From: Loripinus fragilis
Taxonomy: Eukaryota; Mollusca; Bivalvia; Lucinida; Lucinidae
Assembly (NCBI GenBank): GCA_964019695.1
Contig: OZ026515.1
Span: 139,187,549 to 139,251,548 of the forward strand
Direction of reading: 5' to 3'
Length of the DNA: 64,000 nucleotides
Shown: positions 48,837-59,440 of the stretch, one piece after another
How positions within the stretch are numbered: the stretch's first letter is position 1
How the letters are laid out: each line of letters opens with the position of its first letter
Notes under the pieces: generated by a model
Seen by the model: the letters and a program-made list of their open reading frames with translations, nothing else
What the model was told of the DNA's origin: nothing
The model's database searches: none
Translations under genes and position numbers: made by a program

Positions 48837-49439
48837 CCTTCAAAGCTTGATAGAACGTCTCCGGAGACGAAATGAACTCGAGCGAAAATGCCCCTTATCG
48901 CATAGACGACACGTGAATTCTCAATTTCTCATCCTACACCGGTCGCACACGCATGGCAGCGTTTCTCATGTAGCCCATCAAGCACGCGTTACGCTGTATT
49001 ATAATGCGACGTTCCCGCGAGACTGTCTTGAGGCAGGCGTAGTCCAGCTTTCTTCACTCAGAAGCTAGCTAGAATATTATAATGCTGCATGTAGACACAA
49101 GATAGGCGGCAATCGAAAACACTCTTAACAACAGTCTAACGCGGATCGAAAATCACTAGAAACAGTGTTTTCGATTGCCATAAAAACATAAAACACAAAT
49201 GACAACTGAAAACTCTGTTTCAAACGATTTTTTATTTACGCTCGTCGGTTGTATTAACGTTTTAGATTGCCACCTATCCAGTGATTTTTTGGACATCAAG
49301 TCGTCAAATTCAAGATTGGTCACAAAAAGGAAGTGATAATCATTTTCTGTCATATTTTGTTCGCAATTCTTACATATCCTTTCATTACGGGCTATGCTTT
49401 CAAAACGCCCACGCTCAATGACCATGTCATGAGAAGTAA
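48837..49439. other. No gene seen; inverted and direct repeats
   Basis: A perfect 16-bp inverted repeat, GGCAATCGAAAACACT at 49,108-49,123, pairs with 49,164-49,179. An 85-bp block at about 49,202-49,285 (GAAAACTCTGTTTCAAACGA) recurs in the same orientation at about 49,770-49,855, on the other side of the family A insertion. Frames of 104 codons (minus) show no recognised domain. Confidence 0.6.
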
Positions 49440-49735
49440 GTAAGGGTGCAAAGATCAGGAATCGATACAATCAAGCACCACACCCGACCCAGGTTACCAA
49501 AGGGAAAGTTATAAACTCACAGTCAGACACCACAAACGAGAGCCAATAGGCCAGCCCCCACCCCCAGCAGGTGACCACAAAGCACATATAAACGGACGCG
49601 CACAAAGACATGGCAAACACAAGACAGAACAAAAACATAAAAGATCCACAAAAGATGTACCGCCTTGTAACGGTCAGTAAAAATAGTTTACTGGAGAGCT
49701 TTAACCGTGAGTCGAACTATTTTCCAGGCTTAACA
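49440..49735 (-). repeat. Dispersed repeat family A, copy 2
   Basis: On the minus strand this reads from AGCTCTCCAGTAAACTA through CAAGGCGGTACATCTTTTGT, GTGGTCACCTGCTGGGGGTG and GTCGGGTGTGGTGCTTGATT to the tail TCCTGATCTTTGCACCCTTA. It aligns along its length with 62,745-63,020. It has no protein-coding capacity. Confidence 0.85.
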
Positions 49736-49954
49736 ACTTAATCCAGTAGCTAATCAATCAGGCGACTAATGGCAATCGAAAACTCTGTTTCTAACAATTT
49801 TTTGATCTTCGTTCGTCGATAGTATTAAAGTTTTCGAGTGCCGCATATCCGGTGTGATGTAGAAAGTGTAGCTAAATATTATTTCCGGAGAGAGAATACC
49901 AAAGGTGTTTAACAGGGTGAGTGGATGGGCAGTCTGGTCTCTGCCTTTCTGTTA
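49736..49954. other. Downstream half of the 85-bp direct duplication
   Basis: This holds GGCAATCGAAAACTCTGTTT at about 49,770, matching the block at 49,202-49,285. No gene is seen. Confidence 0.5.
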
Positions 49955-51267
49955 ACTACGAGGGTCATTTGGAAAGTTCTTAGCATGGCATCATAACTCC
50001 ACAATGCGTTGATAAAATGCTATTAAACTATACATTTTTGGAAACAAGAATTCAACGGCTACTAGATGGTTTAATTTTTGTAAAAAACGGACTCGACGTG
50101 CACGTGCAGCACATGCTCAAAATGAGAAGGGGTTTATATACTGGCGGAAATTTTAAGCAAAATACTTGGAAAAAAGCGAGGGAAAATTGGGGACCTTATT
50201 AGCGATCATGATTTGACTAATTAACGATTTGGTGCCAACTAATTTTTTTATTAAAATATATTATGTGATCACTGCTTGCACGACTACCACCTTTACATTC
50301 GGAAAATGTTGACTAATAGAGAAATGATAAACTTTAAAAAAATGGGACTTTTTTCGATTTTTCTTTATACTTTTACTATAAATTATGTCACTACAGGAGC
50401 AGGATAGATGCCTATTGAGTATGTTTTTTGCTTTATTTGTAGCGAACATTGCATAAAGATCATTTCGTCGCGCAAAAAGTGTGGCTTGTGTTGTTCTGTA
50501 TTCAAGAAAGTTATTCCTAGTAACACTACCCTTACTTTTCAATAAGTGGGTGGGGTAACTTAACCCCTCATATTTTGTCGATGGCATAAGAAATTCTCAT
50601 GGTCTTGCGTTAACCATCACAAAATTGATTGGTTTCTACTCTCAAGGTATTTTTATTTTTTTGTTTGCCACCGTTTTCAATAGAAATGAACCAGAACGTC
50701 AACTCATCGCTAAACTTACTCTACCCCATGGGAAGATTATAAGAGTTATCTTCCCTTTGTTCCGGTTTACAAAATTTATTTTGGTTTCAATACAAAGAAC
50801 ATAAAGTGTGCTTGACAAAAATACCAACGCATGGCATTTTTAAACTACTGTCGGTAAAATATTTTCAAAATATGATTTGCTGTCTGGACGGCTTTGGTAT
50901 TGCTATTCCGGTATTTAGTTATTAGAAACATCCAACTCGGTCATCAATTGTATAATAACTGTACCAGATTGTGGCCTACCAAATGGTGCAAAATTATTTA
51001 ATTTCATGAACTATTGTTAATGTTCTGCACACTTTTTAAAAGGTAAAATGTTATATTTTCCACTGAAATTCTGCGTTTTCCAGTATACAAACAGTACATG
51101 TATTCACAATAAATTTTTCGTGTCAGCATTATAATATTCTCATGAAATTTGTGTCATAACATAGAGGAAAGATGGATCTTTAAAATGATACCAAACATGA
51201 TAGGTTTTGTAAATCGGTTACGGAGATAAAAGACCATGCTAAGAACTTTCCAAATGCCCCTCGTAGT
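49955..51267. mobile_element. 1.31-kb element with 34-bp TIRs (Tc1/mariner-like ends)
   Basis: ACTACGAGGGTCATTTGGAA... at 49,955-49,988 is complementary to 51,234-51,267 with about one mismatch over 34 bp. Size and the TACGAGGG-type end fit the mariner group, where TA is duplicated at the target; the right flank has TA one base outside the end but the left is ambiguous. Inside, the longest frames (61 codons plus, 108 codons minus) show none of the catalytic blocks, so it is either a non-autonomous derivative with unrelated filler or too decayed to recognise. The element boundaries are strong. Confidence 0.82.
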
Positions 51268-51393
51268 TTAGTTCTCTCGCCCATATTTTTTTCTCTCTTT
51301 TTTGTTCTTCAAAAATGACCTAAATATAAAGTGAACCTTATATTTGATATATGCATAAACGCATAAGATTGTCGAACGGTAGTTTAGAATAAT
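51268..51393. other. Spacer between two transposons
   Basis: This is 126 bp of AT-rich sequence without features. Confidence 0.5.
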
Positions 51394-52382
51394 ATATACT
51401 CAACCAAAAAAGTTAAGGAAATCCCAGAAAACCGTGCAACATAAGAACACCAAAGCAAACAATTATTCAATTTTTATTTATTTGTTTAGATACATGTCAT
51501 CAGTTAAGAAAAATGTTACTTTAGTTTGCTAGCACCAATACCTTTGTTGTGGCACAATGTCAAGTAACCCAGGGGTCAGTCATTTTTCGCAAAAATGACT
51601 ACAGAGTATTCGCTCATAAACACATGAAAAAACATGTAAGTTTTCAAAACTTGAAATGCAATACCTTTAAATGTCACATGAGATTAACTTGATAGCCTTT
51701 AACATCACATTTCGAAGATGAGAATGCCTTCATCAGTAACGAGTGTGTCCCCAGTCAGTGACAAATTAGGACAAGCACCGGTTTTGCATACGATGAATAC
51801 TAGTGATTTGTTGCTGAGGGATCAGCATCATTATCTCCTGCACAACTGCATCGAGAGGGTTGGTTTTCTTGATGCCATTATTATGCGTCAGACCCTTTGT
51901 CTAAAACTGTTTTAGACATGTCTGATGAGTGGACTGACCCGTCAATACGCTTAACATTGTTTTTGCTGATTCTAGTGAGGTGTGTTCTGACATTGTCATC
52001 CAATGCCTGGTACTGTCACTGGTTTTCGCGAAAAAAAGGCAGGACAACAGACCTCAACACCTCATCCATGTGCACTTTACTGATCAAGTGTCCCTCTATA
52101 ACCAATAGATCTGTCGCACGAGGTTTAACATCTCCATCTCCCGAGGGACCTGGCGAAAGGTAATGTAAGAAAACCTGTTTTTGCAAAAAATGGAGTGAAG
52201 ACCAGTCAACTTTGACATTGATTTACTAAGCTGCTATGCATGCTACAGACCCAGTTAAAGCGTCTTTATAAAGAAAAATGGTCATGCTATACTATCATGA
52301 AATTCAAAAGTTATTAAATGTCTTAGATCTTTTGTCATAGCCCCTCAAACACAATTTCCTTAACTTTTTTTGTTGAGTATAT
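51394..52382 (-). mobile_element. Tc1-like element, about 0.99 kb
   Basis: Terminal inverted repeats ATATACTCAACCAAAAAAGT... (51,394-51,422) and its complement at 52,354-52,382 differ at about one position over 29 bp. Ends next to TA fit Tc1/mariner insertion. A decayed Tc1-like transposase lies inside on the minus strand. At under 1 kb the element is shorter than full Tc1 elements (usually 1.3-1.7 kb) and has probably lost its N-terminal half. Confidence 0.88.
51735..52125 (-). pseudogene. Tc1-like transposase remnant (C-terminal half)
   Basis: Reading the minus strand from 52,125 gives TDLLVIEGHLISKVHMDEVL then RSVVLPFFRENQ, which matches the Tc1 family pattern around the catalytic core. 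Next, after a stop, comes LDDNVRTHLTRI, corresponding to the usual QDNARPHTARV with the second catalytic aspartate kept. Then KRIDGSVHSSDMS corresponds to the xWPARSPDLN region of the third catalytic residue. Finally IPQQQI, RMQNRCLS and WGHTRY correspond to the conserved C-terminus. Stops and a frame change show it is non-functional. No DNA-binding half is visible. Confidence 0.85.
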
Positions 52383-53476
52383 GTATACAAAAGCTCGTCT
52401 CTTGTGCTTTAAGGGTTAATCTAATCTCGCTTAAGGCTTTGCCAACTATCCGTCTGTCTCGGAAGTAAAAAAAAACTGCAGGTATGATTCAACACTAATC
52501 GCAAAGCTAACTATCAAATGTGTACCACAGTCGTAGGATAAACATTTGGACAACAACTATTGTAGCTCTTAACTGAACCCTTAAGACCATCAGAATTGTG
52601 TGCTTATCACATCAGCGGCGAGCAGACAATGCTCAGGCGTTGACGATAAGAGCATACCATTGCTATATTTCACCTCCGAACCTCAGTTAATACATGTTTC
52701 TTAAAAATACATGATTTACTTTTGACCGTCTGGCCTGAGCAAAACGATATTGACACGTAAATGCATTTGGGATAAGGGATGAAAGGCTGTTTAAATGATC
52801 ATGCTTTTTAGAATCTAAACCAGGATAAAAAACAAGCAAAAACAACACCAAACAAATGACATTGGCACAAGCTTACTGATATCATTCATGGATTGACCTG
52901 CGTTTTAACATGCACCATTCCTCACCCACACCTAAACAAAAAAAAACAACAACTAAAAGTCCAAAACAAACCCAAAAATAAACAATAACAGCAACACAAG
53001 CAAACCCAGACAAACAAACAAAGCAAAACAACAAAGACAAAACCGAGTAAATCACAGACCAAGCTATGAAAGAGATAAGAACATTGATAAAAACAAATAA
53101 TATAATTGATAATACAATTCCTTTTTAGCGCGATGAAAAACTAGAAAGGACACACAAACTTATCACAAAGCACGGAATAAACAAACAAAAAAAAAACTTG
53201 TGGACAATGGGAGCAACACACACTATGAAATAATAACAGCAGGTGTACTTCAGAATGTCTTTGCGTCGGAAACGTTTTGAGCAGTAGATATTCCAGAAAC
53301 TACTGATGGAATTGTTAATCCTGAGATTATGGTGAATATTGAATATTGATAATGGTTAAGGCTGGCGTTTGGCATTTGGGCCAAGGCCATTCCTATTGGA
53401 ATACGTCAAAACTTACTATACAGAATACATTCACCTAAATTCACTGACTGCTCGAAGTCAATATGCATTAAGAAAT
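52383..53476. other. No gene seen; A/C-rich low complexity
   Basis: From about 52,820 to 53,190 the sequence is strongly A/C-biased (AACAAAAC-type simple text). No coding frame or RNA feature is supported. Confidence 0.6.
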
Positions 53477-53652
53477 AGTTATACCATGGGTTGTCCGCCT
53501 GTACGTGGAGATAATCCACGAGCTTTAGCGAGTGGATTATCTAAAGTACAGGTAGACAAACATGGTATAACTAATTTATACCACCTACATCAGTGTAGAC
53601 CTTGAACATCACGAGATATTTCGTGCTAAAGTTGGTAAGGGTGGTATAAATT
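53477..53652. repeat. Nested hairpin element
   Basis: AGTTATACCATGGGTTGTCC at 53,477 pairs with GTAGACAAACATGGTATAACT ending at 53,572 (pairing is imperfect inside). The apex contains CCACGAGCTTTAGCGAGTGG. An adjoining second inverted pair, TAATTTATACCACC (from 53,572) and GGTGGTATAAATTA (ending 53,652), extends the structure. This is a palindromic MITE without coding capacity. Confidence 0.8.
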
Positions 53653-54349
53653 ATAGTATTAATCGGATAGAGTAACAATTTCAATCGATTCAATTATACT
53701 CACAAGTATAAGCTTTTTTTAAAAAAAAAGCTTGCCATCTTTCAGCAATTAACTAAAATGGGTTTTGTCTACTGACTGAAAGTACAAAAAACATTTTGAA
53801 AGCGAAAGTTCATTAGCTGTTTTTGTTTGTTTTGTTACGTCCCAAGTCAACAGCTATGGTCATGGCGGGACGGACAGTACATGTAGCTGTTTGAAACGAA
53901 AGTGGTGATCTATTAAATGACACACACCACCTGCACGTAAAGAGAATGCAGTAATACATAGGGCCAGCATACGAGACTTTGGTACTTATCACATATGCAT
54001 AAACTCCCTTAAACGCTCATGCCATCGAATCCCTATAATGCAAGAGCTACCATGACTGAAGGATCAAAGGTCAACGATGACTATTGATGGTCACCTATAG
54101 GGCATTGTCTCATATGATTATAAATATCTAGTAAGTAAAATGACTTTGTCTTCAACAGTAATTCAAATAATCTTTTAAAAGGGCGTTCCCGAATAAACAA
54201 ATTCATTTCTCGTAAAGTAGATCACGGTCCGCCTAGGATCACTGGTTGATCACTCATTGTAGGTACACAATGACAGTGCTACATACGAAGACACAGGTTC
54301 ATCGACCCTTTTTTCAAGAGACGAATATAATTTATCATGTGTGGGTTTA
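53653..54349. other. No gene seen
   Basis: A TTTTTTTAAAAAAAAA palindrome lies near 53,717. The phrase GGGCATTGTCTCATATG near 54,100 resembles GGCATTGTCTCATTGGG near 54,664, hinting at related decayed repeats. Nothing else is supported. Confidence 0.45.
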
Positions 54350-54550
54350 GTGTTTGGCCCTTGTTTTGTAATGCTGTACTTGGTGTATATTCTAGTTTTG
54401 CAATCATTTCGCTGAGGAAGAGACAGCTGGTTGCTCAACTTTAATTGTGATATTCCTATGTTCTGTGTCTCCTCCTCGCGGTACCGTGGGCTAGTTTTCA
54501 GTTTGTGATTGTAACATTTCCTGGTCATACTCACATTATATAAGTATGAC
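54350..54550 (+). repeat. Dispersed repeat family C, copy 1
   Basis: In order: TCTAGTTTTGCAATCATTTC, GAGGAAGAGACAGCTGGTTG, TCTCCTCCTCGCGGTACCGT, GTTTGTGATTGTAACATTTC and CTGGTCATACTCAC. The reverse-complement copy at 60,856-61,050 matches throughout, and shorter copies lie at 6,620-6,905 and 12,312-12,405. Its tail (TCCTGATCATACTCACTTAC in the 60.9-kb copy) resembles the family A tail. The 100-codon minus frame is incidental. Confidence 0.8.
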
Positions 54551-55560
54551 AATCATTTTTACATTGACTCATCAAAGGGATGTTCCATGTTTACTGGCAC
54601 AAATATGTTTTATATATTGTTGGCAGTCTCGGTGAAAGGTCAAAATTCAATCTTTATCTATAGGCATTGTCTCATTGGGCTTAACCGATTTAGTAAGCAT
54701 ATTGGTTTTGACTTTAGTTTCAACAGAAACTAACATTCAAATTTTCATAAATGCATGAGAAAGCACACTTGACCTTGCCAAATTGTAGATCAATGTCAAG
54801 TTAAGATCATCATTTGGACAAACTTGGTAGGACCCACATTTCATCAGGTACATATCAAGTTACAAAGTCATAGGCCTATTAGTTCCAGCAAATAAGATTT
54901 CTGAAGGGTTTTCACGATTTCAGGGCATGAATTCCATCTTGGCCATGCACCCAGAACTATTTGTATAAATTGTCTTGCCTATACTTTAAAAAGTTTCCAA
55001 ATGAACTCTGAGTTTCATTGGTTTTGTGAGTTCTGCGAGAATTATGTTTTATTAAATTGATTGAAATCCAATATAAGCGACCTTTGCTGAAAGGTCAAGG
55101 AAATTATTTATAAATTTATCATTTGCTACATTATGCTAAACCTATCTAGGAAGTACAATTTACTTTGGCTTCAACAGCTTTTAACAACATACTTTTCAAA
55201 ATGTTCCCATTTAAATGCATCAGGATAAATTTGACATTCAAGGTCAACCGAGGGTTATCATACACATGCTCAAGTCTCCAATGCTCCATTCCAAGGTTTA
55301 AGATCACCGGACTTCTGGTTTGAAGAATATATTTGACGGCTTTTACCATAAATGGGCATGGGGTTATCTTAGTCATGTGACCTGGGCTATTTATATAAAC
55401 GCCCGTCCCCACTCAATGGAGACTTAACATGGAATTGATTGTGATTGGTCACTAAGATCTTTGAAAATAATGGCCTACGGGCGACGGACGGACAACAGAT
55501 GATGACTATACTATAAGCTCACCTTGAGAGCCTAACAGCTCAGGTGAGCTAGTAGCAGCC
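54551..55560. repeat. AAGGTCAA-rich dispersed element with 3' hairpin
   Basis: The block contains repeated AAGGTCAA or GGTCAAGG phrases (about 54,636, 55,091 and 55,240). It ends in GACGGACGGACAACAGATGA followed by a hairpin whose 9-bp arms AGCTCACCT (55,516-55,524) and AGGTGAGCT (55,542-55,550) are exact. I associate this 3' hairpin layout with abundant mollusc repeats, from memory and with low certainty. The 88-codon minus frame at 55,146-55,412 is not recognisable. Confidence 0.5.
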
Positions 55561-55581
55561 GTGGTTAGTAGTAGGAGTACT

Positions 55582-55597
55582 GTACTACTACTACTAT

Positions 55598-55664
<67 letters not shown>
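55582..55664 (+). repeat. (TAC)n microsatellite
   Basis: About 27 trinucleotide copies, with one TAT variant near the start. Its reverse complement makes an apparent poly-valine frame on the minus strand, which is an artefact. Confidence 0.97.
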
Positions 55665-55856
55665 GCCAGTCGGAAGCGCAATAACTCAGTGGTAGAGTGC
55701 TTGACTCGAGACCAAGAGGTTGCGCGTTCGAGCCTCACTGGCCCTTGAGCAAGACACATTAACCCTTGCTTAGTACTGGTTTAACCAAGGAAGATCCTTC
55801 CCGACATAATTGAAAAAATGTTGACTCAAACGTAAAGAATCAAATCAAACAAACTG

Positions 55857-55857
<1 letters not shown>
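55665..55857 (+). mobile_element. tRNA-derived SINE
   Basis: The head (55,665-55,742) folds partly like a tRNA. GCCAGT at 55,665 pairs with ACTGGC at its end, a D-stem ACTC/GAGT surrounds AGTGGTA, and an anticodon-like arm CTTG/CAAG follows. The A-box-like text is TAACTCAGTGG and the B-box-like text is GCGTTCGAGCC. The T-stem is poorly paired, so it is not a working tRNA gene. The body then reads CCTTGAGCAAGACACATTAA, a phrase typical of conserved SINE central domains in metazoans. Polymerase III transcription would run on the plus strand. Confidence 0.8.
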
Positions 55858-55910
<53 letters not shown>

Positions 55911-55911
55911 T
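55857..55911 (+). repeat. (GTA)n microsatellite
   Basis: About 18 copies, the exact reverse complement motif of the (TAC)n array on the other side of the SINE. Confidence 0.97.
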
Positions 55912-56265
55912 ATCCCTGTAACCTCTAGGTATTGACCTGTTTGGCAAACCTTCACTTTCTCAATAGCGGTCACGCCTCGAAGCTTTTCAACAAGGTACAC
56001 TACTATAATAATAACACTATCATATGTAAATGGTGAAGATGATAGCGGAGTGATATGGGAGTGATATGGAACTACGATGGCGTTTTAAATTGAGTGGTAG
56101 ATATAATTTCTGTTCTTTCAATTACATCAACGGCGTATCGCTTCTATCATGATGTATTGCTTTGAAAAACATGAAATTTAGACGAGTATCTTTTCGTTTT
56201 TCATCTTATCTAAGCAACAAAATTAATATTCGTGCCAGCTCACGAGACGTTGGCTCTTACTGTAA
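55912..56265. other. No gene seen
   Basis: This contains a small duplication GTGATATGG twice near 56,050-56,070. No coding frame is supported; the 61-codon frame at 56,162-56,347 runs into the next MITE. Confidence 0.45.
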
Positions 56266-56464
56266 ATTCGGAAGTTTTCGCGATAATTTTATTTTTGCGA
56301 ATAGCGTTAAACATATTTGCGACGTAAAAAATGCGTCCCTGGCATGATTTACCTATATCAGTAAATGACAGAGTGATTTCGCCATTTCGCGAGGATTTTA
56401 TTTTCCCAAAAATTCGCATATGCGAAGTTTCGCGAAAATAAAAGACTCGCGAAAAATTCCGAAC
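56266..56464. mobile_element. MITE with TTCGGAAnTTTTCGCGA ends
   Basis: ATTCGGAAGTTTTCGCGATA on the left is complementary to the right end GCGAAAAATTCCGAAC. The interior holds further palindromes rich in TTCGCGAA and ATTCGCATATGCGAA. It is about 200 bp with no coding capacity. Target duplication is not resolved. Confidence 0.8.
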
Positions 56465-57360
56465 CTACAATATAGCATATTCGCTAAAGCCGGCTTAAAG
56501 CGCCAAAACTGACGTACCTAGTGGAGCTAGAGGTCTAAAGTTTGGTCCGTGTCTTCATCTTTACTTGTATTTAGGGGGTAACTGTATTCAAAATTTTCAT
56601 TTGGGCAGGTATATCGTCGAATATTACCTCGGAAATTTAGTTTTACGGATACGCGTCCACTAGAATCACTTTTACTTAAAAAAGACATTGAAAACGTAGT
56701 ATGTTGCGCCAGCGTCCAGCGGCTGCCAGCTGCATAAAACCACTTGCCAGCCAATGAAAACCGACGTTACGTAATGACGTCGAGTTTGCGAAAGTATATC
56801 GCAGGATATGCGATCGCAAATTTATGAATTTATCCAATCGGACGTCGCGTTACATTTGCAAGTGCTCGTCTGAGCCTTTGTTACTATACAATGCGATAAC
56901 TTTAAAGTGTTGGCATTATACACTGAGATATATGTCACTTTTGAGTACCTTAGTTTTATGAGAATAACTAAGGAACGGACCATATTGCACATCAACGCTA
57001 TGTCATTGGTCTATGACACCTGGATGACATTGACTCAGACCAAAATTCAGACCTTTAGCCCCGTCCGAAACGTCAACATGGGTGTTTCATGGAGGCTTTT
57101 GCACATATGCGATAAGTTTCAAAATCTCATGTTCTGGCCAAGTAACAAGACAGTGACTTGTTCAATGAACTATGTCGTTTTGCCTCTATACTACCAATGC
57201 CATACGACTAGCAAGCAATCACGAGCGAACGAGCAGTGATTACTATGTGTTTTCTCAAGGACAAACAACAATCAGTTTGAAATGAGGCTGGGCGGACGTG
57301 TTACCGTTCCAAGATCAGTCACGTTACTGTCATTCGAAATCTATTAGAACATACTTAGCC
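56465..57360. other. No gene seen; hairpin-family fragment
   Basis: The text GTCTGAGCCTTTGTTACTAT at about 56,869-56,888 and the following ACAATGCGATAAC resemble the right half and flank of the hairpin at 16,002-16,061. Frames of 75 codons (minus) and 110 codons (plus) show no domain. Confidence 0.5.
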
Positions 57361-57700
57361 TTAACTCTTTGCCTACTAGTGTCTTCTGCTGATAACATAA
57401 GAGGCAAACAGTTCGGACCCAGATCAGGCCTGATAAAACGTTGGTTCTGATTGGGATCCTCTGAAGGTATTCCTGAAAGAAATTTTCAAAACAGTTTGGT
57501 GACGTCTTAACTTCTGCATGCTGGGTAATGTGTCACATGCTTTTGTTGGCTGATGATTATTTTTCAAAGCTCAACTTTTTCAACACAAAAACTTTCAGGA
57601 AGACTATCATAGTTTCATACAGTTTGGGTTAGACTGTCGAAGCTGTTTGCAAAGGTTATCAGCAGATGACAAAAGTCATCGCTAGCAAGGAAATGATATT
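57361..57700. mobile_element. piggyBac-like TTAA MITE, copies 3 and 4 (adjacent)
   Basis: TTAACTCTTTGCCTACTAGTG at 57,361 matches the left end of copy 1 (without its TTAA). A second TTAA at 57,507-57,510 starts TTAACTTCTGCATGCTGGGT, like the left end of copy 2. The block to about 57,700 carries GTTTGCAAAGGTTATCAGCA and GTCATCGCTAGCAAGGAAAT, like the right part of copy 2. The simplest reading is two copies in opposite orientation sharing a TTAA, both truncated or diverged. Confidence 0.65.
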
Positions 57701-57829
57701 TGCACACGTATAATCTGAGCTGAGCAGCAACCACAGAAAATAGAATCTTTCAGGACATTACTGTAGGTCTTGTATACTATATTTAAAGAATCCATCATGA
57801 GTGTGTGAGGGTGGGATAGAAAAATCCGT

Positions 57830-58130
57830 CCCGAGGATCACCGATTGGCATAAGTCTCGTGATGCCAGATATACGTTGAGGGTCTAATTTTATGACGTGA
57901 CGCTAACGTCACATAACTTTACGCTGACGTCACAGATACTATACCAAATACAATTATAAGTTCGATTCCAGCGAAACAAACGGTTACAACATTCCACAAG
58001 ATTCTATCTAAACTTTAGGTATTGTCAATAAAACACCGCTTGAAAAAAACATACCCTTCATTTGTTCTGTTGACAGAATAATGGATTTTAATACAGCTGA
58101 ACCCAAATGCTACAGAACTAATTTTCAGAA
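57830..58130 (-). repeat. Dispersed repeat family D, copy 2
   Basis: The reverse complement aligns with 11,420-11,660: TGTAGCATTTGGGTTCAG, TTAAAATCCATTATTCTG, TCAACAGAACAAATGAAG, then TGTGACGTCAGCGTAAAG and ACGTTAGCGTCACGTCAT. Both copies share two CRE-like TGACGTCA/ACGTCAGCG blocks. Confidence 0.75.
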
Positions 58131-58597
58131 CAAAATGCAGCCTTTATATACATGGTAATACAAACATCAGAGGCTTAATTGACGAATTTTTCCGATTTAA
58201 ATATAACAACCTTAACCAACTGCATTGCTCTGGTATATTTATTAAGAATGACCTTTATGCAATTTTTTTCGTAATTCAAAATGACATTAATGCACTGCGC
58301 ACGTTTTCATAAAAATTCGCATGGTAGGAACATATTGAGCCTAATTTCTTAATAGCGATCTCAGTGATAGAATACAGACGTCTGATTGTAAAAAATGCAA
58401 CATTTAGAAGTTTGGCAACCACTTGCAACAGTTGCATACAGGCGCAGCTAGACGTAAATATTGGCGAGACAGAAACTGGAATGAAACAAATGCATCGTTT
58501 GAGTAGTGCCATGGAATAATAGTACTTTTGCTTTCCACTAGACCTTTCAACTCTTTTCATTTTGATCGATTTTTCCGTAATATATACTAAATTTCGT
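58131..58597. other. No gene seen
   Basis: A 94-codon minus frame (58,276-58,560) has several cysteines but no pattern I recognise. It is bounded by repeats, and chance is the more likely explanation. Confidence 0.45.
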
Positions 58598-58955
58598 ATT
58601 TTACTAAGATAAAAACAACCTTAAGGGGCTCAAACACATGTATATTAGAATTTAGAAATTTCGACCTGCAGGTCGAAATCTCTAAACAATATACCTGTGT
58701 TTGAAATTTTGGATATATCATTTTTGGAAATATTGGACCCACTGTCATCTTCAGATATAATCAGTGACCAATTTTTTAAATTTTGCGGTCGTCTGGGCAT
58801 TTCGATGTGTCCCAACCTCGTTACATGTGGTTTAAATTTCTAAATTTTAATATACATGTGTTTGAGTCCCTTAAAATTGTTTGGTAGCAGGTCGAAATTT
58901 CTATATTTTAATATACGTCTGTTTGAGTCCCTTAAGATTGTTTTTATCTTAGCAA
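58598..58955. mobile_element. TIR element of about 360 bp with about 70-bp inverted ends
   Basis: TTACTAAGATAAAAACAACC at 58,601, followed by TTAAGGGGCTCAAACACATG and TAGAAATTTCGACCTGC, is complementary to the block ending near 58,955 (CAGGTCGAAATTTCTATATT, GTTTGAGTCCCTTAAGATTG, TTTTTATCTTAGCAAA). An additional internal copy of the end module (TACATGTGTTTGAGTCCCTT) lies near 58,852. The end modules are therefore repeated as well as inverted. Confidence 0.82.
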
Positions 58956-59274
58956 ACAGTGTAGACCCTGATGCGGTATGTCTTCACTGTTTGTCAAAGT
59001 ATATGTACCCGTTCACCGGTATCCAGAATTAAAAAGATTAAGAATAATGGAACATTCATCAATGCTAATACAAGAGTGTTTGGATAGTTCAACATGAAAG
59101 TTTAGGGTCACAGGCTATAATGTCTTAATTACATGTATACATAAATGTCTGTTCTCGTGGATTGTTTTGTATTAAACAATGTAGAACTGAAGAACTGCTG
59201 CATTCTTTCACCATAGTCTTCTTTTTGTCAAAAACACATTCATGTGTTGCCAGTTGAGACGGATTATAGGGATC
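58956..59274. other. No gene seen
   Basis: A short imperfect palindrome, AAACAGTGTAGACC to GTCTTCACTGTTTG (about 58,954-58,994), sits at the edge of the preceding element. Nothing else is supported. Confidence 0.45.
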
Positions 59275-59402
59275 AAACATGTTTTTCTATGCATTAACAT
59301 CTGCTGGAGACCGAGGGTGGTGTTGGAACCCGGGCCTGAAAGGCGAGGGTTTGACGACCCCGAGGGGTCTAGCAGATGTTAGTGTGTCAGAAAACTATGT
59401 TT
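59275..59402. mobile_element. Hairpin MITE with AAACAT.GTTTTTCT ends
   Basis: AAACATGTTTTTCTATGCAT and TTAACATCTGCTGGAGACC pair with GGGGTCTAGCAGATGTTAGT and the outer AGAAAACTATGTTT. The GC-rich centre contains GGCGAGGGTTTGACGACCCC. Total length is about 128 bp. Confidence 0.82.
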
Positions 59403-59440
59403 GTTCATTATTTAAGAAATAGATCAGCGTTGTATAATAA

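Noticed and set aside
48706..49068. 120-codon plus-strand frame as a gene
   Set aside because: It begins inside a TTAA MITE, reads through its palindrome and has no recognised domain.
55665..55742. Functional tRNA gene
   Set aside because: The acceptor and D stems pair, but the T stem has mismatches and the head continues directly into a SINE body.
55565..55759. Poly-valine minus-strand protein
   Set aside because: It is the translation of the TAC microsatellite and adjoining SINE.
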